This document shows positions 58,901 through 64,000 of a stretch of 64,000 nt of DNA, piece after piece. The stretch spans positions 1 through 64,000 of the forward strand of contig NZ_WUFT01000016.1 of NCBI RefSeq assembly GCF_010668805.1. Reading direction: 5' to 3'. This DNA comes from Rhizobium phaseoli (GTDB lineage Bacteria > Pseudomonadota > Alphaproteobacteria > Rhizobiales > Rhizobiaceae). Under the pieces are notes generated by a model. It ran no database searches. It had not been told where the DNA came from and saw only the letters and a program-made list of their open reading frames with translations. The number at the start of each line of letters is the position of its first letter. The stretch's first letter is position 1. A program made the translations under genes and the position numbers.

Positions 58901-61900
58901 GGCAATGGCGATCCCGTCGCCGGGCTGGAGATGACGGCGCGCCTGATCCACCGCAACTGGACGTCGACCCTGCAGGCGAGCGACTTCAGCCAGGGTTCGG
59001 CAAAATACGTCACGCAGGTCATGGACGACACCGTGCTGGAGCGCAAGATTACCAGCACGAGGGATATCCAGACCCTGGCGCTCGAGGCGAAGGAGGCAGG
59101 CGTCTATGTCATTCAACTCGAGGCCAGCGACCGGATCGGCCGCCGGCAGCAGGTGAGCGTCGACTTCTTCGTCGGCGGCACCACGCCGGTTACCTGGGCA
59201 CAGGCGCCCGCACGCACCGCGGTCGTGACCACAGACAAGGATAGTTATATTCCCGGCGAAACCGCCAACCTGTTGATCCAGTCGCCCTTCCAGACGGCCC
59301 GCGCGCTCGCTGTCGTCGAAGAGCCTGAGGGAAATTTCCGCTATGATTGGGTCGATATCGCCGATGGATACGGCCATTATGCCGTGCCCGTCCGCAAGGA
59401 ATATACGCCGCAAATTCCCGTGCACTTCCTCATCCTGCGCGGCCGGCTGGAGACCAGCATCCCCACGCCGAACGCACCCTTCGACCAGGGCAAGCCTGTA
59501 ACGATCGCCGCGACGAAGACGGTGACGGTGAAGCCGGTGAAGAACACCGTCAATCTCACCTTGGATTATCCGAAGAAGGCCCGCCCTGGTGACGAAGTCG
59601 AGGTCACGCTGCATCTGGCCGACGATACCGGTCAGCCGATCGCGGGCGATGCCACCTTCTGGATGATCGACCAGGCCGTGCTGTCGCTGGCACCGGAACA
59701 GCCTCTGGACCCGCTGCCGAATTTTATCGTCAAGCGCCAATCCACCATGGCGCTGCGCGACACCCGCAACATGGCCTTCGGCATCATTCCGCTGGACGAG
59801 GTGCCGGGCGGCGACGAGCGAGAGGAATGGGGCACGGACAACAATATTTCCGTCCGCAAGAATTTTACACCGGTACCGATCTATCTTCCCGCCGTGAAGA
59901 TCGGCCCGGATGGCGTCGCAAAGATCAAGGTGAAACTGCCGGACTCGCTGACCGTCTTCAAGCTGCGCGCCAAGGCCGTCAGCGGTCCCGACCGCTTCGG
60001 CTATGGCACCGGCGAAATGCTGATCCGGCAGCAAATCGTCGCCCAACCGGCCCTGCCCCGCTTCCTGCGCTATGGCGACCAATTCGAGGCCAACATCATT
60101 GCCCGTGTCATCGAGGGCGGTGGCGGCGCCGGTGCTGCATCCATTGCTTCCGATGGATTGACGCTGGAGGGCAGCAAGGATCTTTCCTTCGCCTGGGAAG
60201 AGAACAAGCCGGCTCACATCGGCGTTCTCGCTGAGGTACCCGAGCCAAAGCCCGGCAAGGAGGACGTGCTATTGCGTTTCGGGGTCGAGCGTGTCGCCGA
60301 CCACGCCAGCGACGCCGTGGAAATCACGCTGCCGTTGAAACCAGACCGCATCCCGACCAAGCATTACGAGATCGTCGAGATACCGGCGGGCAGCTCGAAA
60401 ACGCTGCCGCCACCCCAGCAAGACGTGCGCCCCGGATCATATCAGCGTGCGATGACGTTCACCGCCGATCCGGCACTGGTGAAGCTGGTTGCCGGGCTCA
60501 ACACTTTGGTGGAATCGCCCTATGGCTCCACCGAACAACGCATATCGCTCGCCTCCTCCGGCATCGCTTTCAAAAGTTTCGCACCGATCCTGGCGGCAAC
60601 AAACCTTGAAAAACGCATCGATGGCGATGTGCACAACACGGTGCTGGCAATCGGCCAGGCGGTCGACGCCGATGGCCTTGTCGGCTTCTGGCCGCACAGC
60701 AAGGGCAATGTCTCGCTGACGGCCTGGGCCTATTCTTTCCTGGTTGCGGCCGATAAGGCGGGCGTGCCCACTGACAAGGCTTTGTCGGATCGGCTTGCGA
60801 GCGTACTGAAACTATCGCTGCGTTCGGATTATCCGCATCTGCTCAGCGGCGACGAGATACGCGAACGGGTCGAGGCTCTGACGGCACTGGCCGAAGGCGG
60901 CAAGCTCGACGCAGCCTATACAGCCGAACTTGCCCGCTCGGCGGCGTTGATGCCGAATGCCAGCGTCGCCAGAATGACGGCGGCGGCAGCGGGTGCGCCC
61001 GACGCCGACCCACACCTTGTCGGCGGTCTGGCCGACACGATGTGGTCACGCGTCCGCATCCTCTCCCGCAATGGCCAGCTGGTTTATAACGGCCAGGCCG
61101 AGGATGGGGGCAGCCCGATCATCCTGCCTTCCGAAACCCGCAGTCTCGCCGAAATGGTGCGCGCCGCGGCTCTGACCTCGGAAACGGATCCGCGCTATCC
61201 GGCTTTGAAAACCGCCTTGCTGCAACTCGGCGAAGGCGATGGCTGGGGCTCGACCAATGCCACTTCGGCTGCGATCCGCGCGCTTGCCGCCGCATGGCAA
61301 AGGCCGACGACGCCCTTGCCGCTGACGCTGGCCCAGAACGGCAATGTTCAAAACCTGACGCTCGACGCAAATACCCCCGTGCTGCGACAGGTCACCCTGG
61401 ATCCGGGCGCCGTCACCATCCAGAATACCGGCACGACGACCGCTCTGGCGCTGGTGGAAATCACCTATCTTTCTGCCGAAGCCGGCTACACCGCGCAGGC
61501 CGAAAGCCGGGGATTTGCCCTTACCCGCACGCTTTACCGGGTCCCCACGGGCAACGCGCCGCTGGAGAAGCTGGTCCCCGATGCTACAGGTGCGATCCAG
61601 CTCAAGGTCGGCGACGTGCTGGAGGAAAGGATCGAACTGGTCGTCTCGGAAGATCGCACCCATGTCGCCCTTACCCTCCCGCTTGCAGCCGGGCTTGATC
61701 CTCTCAACCCCAACATTGCCACCGCCCCGGCTGAGGCGACACCGGCAGTCGCGCCGACCTTGCCGACCGATTGGGTTTCCTATGGCGACGATCAGGTATT
61801 TTGTGCTTCCGAGAGGCTGCCGAAGGGCAACTACACCTTTGCCTACCGGACGCGCGCCTTGATCCCCGGTTCCTACACGCAGCCCCAGGCCCTTGCCGAA

Positions 61901-61963
61901 ACCATGTATCAAAAGGGCGTTCAGGGAATGAGTGCCGCCGTACAAATCGTGGTGGCGAAGTGA
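55985..61963 (+). CDS. alpha-2-macroglobulin-like protein lacking the thioester cysteine
   Basis: 1992 residues from GTG 55985, overlapping the previous stop (ATG 55994 is alternative). Signal peptide MKKIVFLIALALASSTPVAS; no lipobox, so soluble periplasmic. MG1/MG2-type beta domains, including HVFTERPIYRPEEPVHIKGYVRS (MG2), FFVGGTTPVTWAQAPART and VTTDKDSYIPGETANLLIQSPF. An acidic linker is at about 740-800 (DDATDDGQADDSQADTAQTADS). The thioester domain (about 1495-1780) has YGSTEQ at residues 1513-1518, where thioester A2Ms have YGCxEQ. So no thioester can form and it must act without covalent trapping. GDGWGSTNATSAAIRALAAAW follows. Normal bacterial A2M length is about 1500-1650, so this one is long. 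PbpC follows, as in yfhM-pbpC loci. Confidence 0.88.
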   Translation: MKPMKKIVFLIALALASSTPVASGHAQQGAASLALDVLQRADGVKIVPERFLRAYDPVTIFFPTDTGPATGGPEDSPERFVTMEPAAAGAWQWLGARALQFRPADKWQPLSRVKVTMLAHDKDAGGTTELIPLLPVPVSTAPAAPDDPVSELDQVTLTFAEPVDVPALSRLLSIELRPAPGIGDEGGLMLGAQDFDIQPLERNSRGDQQSYVVKLHASVPDGRVAILRLKLADTPDFNDQTFELRVRTAVPFTMTSSDCGRGFDAATSDDIMRCTSNATVSDDSAAVDDDGNSLDNAEAAPIARSGRGLIFRFSSNPVAGKQFSVRDALRISPPVDDLTAEASDGRLYINGRFLTDKVYTLDVTAGALTDDRGRPLATGFGQKFAFAPEQSSLVWDASQGVVERFGPQLVPLRGRGYDRADVRIHAIDPLSRDFWPFPQPGLETDDYEAPPLPGKEPQKWADSDEISADAIQARVKALGSPAISEFVDLPIHKGGAATKFGLDLKSFFARIAGPDQPGTYLVGLRAVDNQTRHWLRVQVTDLTLSAVEEQDRVRFAVTSLAKGNPISGAQIRLDGLRDGKFVTLATGTTDAQGFFSWELQQRADAKIRRVIVTKGLDTLVVDPDHAPAQYAQDNWTKPSAAWLDWTTNPTDTRTEQSRTLCHVFTERPIYRPEEPVHIKGYVRSYLGGHLTLPTQGGQIVITGPDKQEWRIPVRLDAFGGFYHKFDAETPATGDYEVHFEPGGTAGATDQSQPAQTSGEDGNADGQAGDDATDDGQADDSQADTAQTADSDSSAASPADNTVQCGSISFKKEAYRLPTFEVVLNNPQTVPLDSSFNVDLIARYFAGGLLADRPIRWRAVQYPYNWTPPGHEGFLFSTDSRYSGGDEFKSSPALERDGSTDAGGASRISFDTTIEPTAQPRRYMIEATVTGDDDLQVRSITNVFAVPPFVLGLKVPRYVPNPGAIEPEILAVDGNGDPVAGLEMTARLIHRNWTSTLQASDFSQGSAKYVTQVMDDTVLERKITSTRDIQTLALEAKEAGVYVIQLEASDRIGRRQQVSVDFFVGGTTPVTWAQAPARTAVVTTDKDSYIPGETANLLIQSPFQTARALAVVEEPEGNFRYDWVDIADGYGHYAVPVRKEYTPQIPVHFLILRGRLETSIPTPNAPFDQGKPVTIAATKTVTVKPVKNTVNLTLDYPKKARPGDEVEVTLHLADDTGQPIAGDATFWMIDQAVLSLAPEQPLDPLPNFIVKRQSTMALRDTRNMAFGIIPLDEVPGGDEREEWGTDNNISVRKNFTPVPIYLPAVKIGPDGVAKIKVKLPDSLTVFKLRAKAVSGPDRFGYGTGEMLIRQQIVAQPALPRFLRYGDQFEANIIARVIEGGGGAGAASIASDGLTLEGSKDLSFAWEENKPAHIGVLAEVPEPKPGKEDVLLRFGVERVADHASDAVEITLPLKPDRIPTKHYEIVEIPAGSSKTLPPPQQDVRPGSYQRAMTFTADPALVKLVAGLNTLVESPYGSTEQRISLASSGIAFKSFAPILAATNLEKRIDGDVHNTVLAIGQAVDADGLVGFWPHSKGNVSLTAWAYSFLVAADKAGVPTDKALSDRLASVLKLSLRSDYPHLLSGDEIRERVEALTALAEGGKLDAAYTAELARSAALMPNASVARMTAAAAGAPDADPHLVGGLADTMWSRVRILSRNGQLVYNGQAEDGGSPIILPSETRSLAEMVRAAALTSETDPRYPALKTALLQLGEGDGWGSTNATSAAIRALAAAWQRPTTPLPLTLAQNGNVQNLTLDANTPVLRQVTLDPGAVTIQNTGTTTALALVEITYLSAEAGYTAQAESRGFALTRTLYRVPTGNAPLEKLVPDATGAIQLKVGDVLEERIELVVSEDRTHVALTLPLAAGLDPLNPNIATAPAEATPAVAPTLPTDWVSYGDDQVFCASERLPKGNYTFAYRTRALIPGSYTQPQALAETMYQKGVQGMSAAVQIVVAK

Positions 61964-62012
61964 GCCTTCACAATCGGAACAGATATCAGACGAGGAGCCA
62001 GCCAGCCGGGCA

Positions 62013-64000
62013 ATGACACGCTTGAGAAGCCGCCGATCGACGCTTGTCCGTTTCTCCTCGCTGGTTCTCGCAGCCGGCGTCCTGGTCTATGGCTATCTCA
62101 TCAATCAGCGCGCCCAGCTGATCGCGCCTGCGCCGACGCCGATACTCTTTGATCGCGGCGGCGCGTTCCTCGCTCAGATCGGCCATGCCGACGGCGCAAG
62201 TGGGCGTATCGATTACGGCTATTGGCCGCTGGAGCAATTGCCCGACCGCGTCGTCAAAGCAACGCTTGCCCTCGAAGACAGGCGGTTCTACGACCATATC
62301 GGCGTCGATCCCTATGCTGTCGGCCGCGCAGCCTGGCAAAATCTCGATACCGTCGGGCGCCGCTCGGGCGCCTCGACCGTTGCGATGCAAGTGGCACGGA
62401 TGCAGCGGCCGGAATCGCGCACGCTCATCCACAAGGCCCTTGAGGCCGGCACCGGCGTCCTGCTGACCTTGCGCTACGGCCGCGACGCAATGCTGGGGCA
62501 ATATTTGCGGCTGGCGCCTTACGGCAACGGCAGCCACGGCATCGCCCATGCGGCGCGGCTCTATTTCGACAAGCCGGTGGCAGACTTGTCCTGGGCCGAA
62601 ATCGCGCTGCTGTCAGCCATCCCGCAGTCGCCGACCCGGATGAACCCGCTGCGGCCGGAGGGCTTGCGCCGGGCCATTCACCGCGGCCATCAAATGCTGG
62701 ACGCGCTGGCGAAACAGAAGATCATCAGGGCTGACGAGGCAGAGATCGCCCATCGCCAGCTCGATCAGATGCGGATGCCCGACATACCCCGCCGCCCGGA
62801 TGCCCTGCACCTGATATTGCGGTTTCACGACCTCATCGAGAACGGCCAGATTACGCCAGCCTCCACCAGCACACCGCTGATCCACACGACGATCGACCTC
62901 ACCCTGCAGGCCGACGTTACCGCTCTTTCGCGCCAATATCTCGATCACTGGCGTTCTGCGGGCGCGCAGCAAGTCGGCGCCATGGTGGTGTCGCGCCAAA
63001 CAGGCGAAGTTCTCGCCCAGGTGGGTTCGAGCAACTATTACGACAGGCATGCCGGCGCCTTCGACTACACCCGGACGCAGCGCTCGCCCGGCTCGACCCT
63101 CAAGCCTTTCGTCTACGCGCTGGCCTTCGAGCGCGGCTTGCTGAAGCCAACCGATATGTTGCTTGATCTGCCGGAAGGCGCATCGGGCATCGGCGATGCG
63201 GATCGCGAATTCCTTGGGCCTATGCTGCCGCGCCAGGCACTGGCCAATTCGCGCAATGTGCCCGCCACCAATCTGCTGCGCAGCATCGGTCTCGAGACGA
63301 CGTTTCGGTTTTTGCGCGATCTCGGTCTGCACGACCTGGAAACCCCAGCCGATTATTTCGGGCTGTCGATGGCAATCGGCTCGCTGCCGACCCGCCTGGA
63401 CAGGCTGATGCGGGCCTATGGGGCGCTCGCCAATGACGGCCAGATGCAGGATTTGCGCTGGGCGCGCGAGCAGCCACAGCCGCAATCCGTTCGGGTCATT
63501 TCGCTCGATACCGCCCGGTTGATTACCTCCTTCCTGTCCGATCCGCAGGCCCGGCTGCCGAGCTTCCATCGCTATGGCACGCTGGAATATCCCTTCCCCG
63601 TCGCCATCAAGACCGGCACCTCCCAAGGCTATCGGGATGCCTGGGCGATCGCCTATTCGGAGAAGGTCATCGTTGGCGTCTGGATCGGACGGGGCGATGA
63701 CGGCACGATGAGCCGGATGACCGGCGCCGGCAGTGCCGCCCGCCTCGTACACGCCATCCTCGACAGGGTGCATGGCAATAAGCCGGGCGACATCGCCGAC
63801 GCTCGTTTCCCGACGCCGCCCGACCGGAAGCCGATGCAGGTCTGTGTCGTCAATGGACAGACGAATGACAATAGTTGCAGCCAGACGCTGGTGGAATGGC
63901 TAAAGCCCGACGAGATGCCGAAGGTAGCTGCACGATCGGCTGGCGCGGACACTAACCTCAAACCAGAGCCGATCAGTGCAACAGGCGAAAGGAGCCCGAA
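62013..64000 (+). CDS. pbpC: penicillin-binding protein 1C, cut by the window end
   Basis: At least 662 residues from ATG 62013, 50 bases after the A2M stop; the gene runs off the window. N-terminal membrane anchor (about 14-32, VLAAGVLVYGYLINQ), then a glycosyltransferase-51 domain with catalytic Glu in ALEDRRFYDHIGVDP and STVAMQVARM, and a transpeptidase domain with the active-site Ser in SPGSTLKPF, SRN (SxN) and KTGTSQGYRDAW. Peptidoglycan polymerase and crosslinker in the periplasm. The reading to the end (DNSCSQTLVEWLKPDEMPK) shows the start of the C-terminal BiPBP_C region only. Bacterial A2M genes are often followed by pbpC; both act at the cell wall. Confidence 0.92.
   Translation, partial: MTRLRSRRSTLVRFSSLVLAAGVLVYGYLINQRAQLIAPAPTPILFDRGGAFLAQIGHADGASGRIDYGYWPLEQLPDRVVKATLALEDRRFYDHIGVDPYAVGRAAWQNLDTVGRRSGASTVAMQVARMQRPESRTLIHKALEAGTGVLLTLRYGRDAMLGQYLRLAPYGNGSHGIAHAARLYFDKPVADLSWAEIALLSAIPQSPTRMNPLRPEGLRRAIHRGHQMLDALAKQKIIRADEAEIAHRQLDQMRMPDIPRRPDALHLILRFHDLIENGQITPASTSTPLIHTTIDLTLQADVTALSRQYLDHWRSAGAQQVGAMVVSRQTGEVLAQVGSSNYYDRHAGAFDYTRTQRSPGSTLKPFVYALAFERGLLKPTDMLLDLPEGASGIGDADREFLGPMLPRQALANSRNVPATNLLRSIGLETTFRFLRDLGLHDLETPADYFGLSMAIGSLPTRLDRLMRAYGALANDGQMQDLRWAREQPQPQSVRVISLDTARLITSFLSDPQARLPSFHRYGTLEYPFPVAIKTGTSQGYRDAWAIAYSEKVIVGVWIGRGDDGTMSRMTGAGSAARLVHAILDRVHGNKPGDIADARFPTPPDRKPMQVCVVNGQTNDNSCSQTLVEWLKPDEMPKVAARSAGADTNLKPEPISATGERSP

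Noticed and set aside
57383..60217. 944-codon minus-strand open frame opposite the A2M gene
   Set aside because: GC-rich coding DNA often leaves long antisense frames; the plus-strand protein has signal peptide, MG domains and a TED, the minus-strand frame has no domain or ribosome binding site.
1..64000. CRISPR arrays, rRNA and tRNA genes
   Set aside because: No regularly spaced repeats, rRNA-like stretches or convincing tRNA cloverleaf were seen in reading the window.

Overview
The window looks like part of a large accessory replicon (megaplasmid or symbiotic-type plasmid) of a Rhizobium-group alphaproteobacterium. The reasons are a VirB-type conjugation block with a divergent RctA-like winged-helix repressor, a DUF932 plasmid gene beside a decayed ParB-like gene, a duplicated nuoC/nuoD pair away from any complete nuo operon, HWE/HisKA_2 signalling, and GGAAC-N17-GTT (EcfG/RpoE2-type) promoters. 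No rRNA, tRNA, CRISPR array or replication gene was seen. Gene names rest on family resemblance read by eye; no database search was run.

Region 1 (1-12.3 kb) is mobile DNA and stress genes. It opens with the tail of one ISNCY-like element, a frameshifted copy of the same family (about 135-1741) inserted in a ferritin-like gene, and a degraded third copy (about 2684-2936). Then come a GlsB/YeaQ membrane protein, small membrane proteins, a two-PAS histidine kinase, two coupled small ORFs, nuoC with a doubly frameshifted nuoD, an alpha/beta hydrolase, a DUF4142 protein, a manganese catalase and a DUF2243 pair. Four genes here and one pair at 38.5 kb have EcfG-type promoters, suggesting a general-stress island.

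Region 2 (12.9-26 kb) is a metabolic cluster bracketed by two PhoB-like regulators with unusual receiver domains. It has a class III aminotransferase, a ThDP enzyme and an SDR in one overlapping operon, an FCD-type GntR regulator, a divergent PotABCD-like ABC transporter and an alpha-oxoamine-synthase-like enzyme. Palindromes of the form TTTTGTTRYAACAAAA lie before the aminotransferase operon, the GntR gene and the second response regulator, and are the likely GntR operator.

Region 3 (26.6-38.3 kb) is plasmid backbone: virB1-virB5 and an eexN-like lipoprotein gene are intact, but virB6 is fused in frame to the C-terminal two thirds of a TraA relaxase/helicase gene. The fusion removes virB8-virB11 and the relaxase domain, so the system should not conjugate alone. 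A TrbM-like gene, the RctA-like repressor, DUF932 and a ParB-like pseudogene follow.

Region 4 (38.5-50 kb) holds a stress pair (PepSY-like and glycine-rich membrane protein), a GGDEF-EAL protein, a LacI-controlled sugar ABC transporter with a divergent RbsD/FucU mutarotase, and a long SPFH protein.

Region 5 (50.3-64 kb) is an overlapping operon of a 1878-residue exported protein with an N-terminal LprI (lysozyme-inhibitor-like) domain, a 1992-residue alpha-2-macroglobulin-like protein whose thioester Cys is Ser, and a penicillin-binding protein 1C gene cut by the window end. It looks like a periplasmic envelope-protection module and is, with the GntR-operator cluster, the most interesting part of the window.
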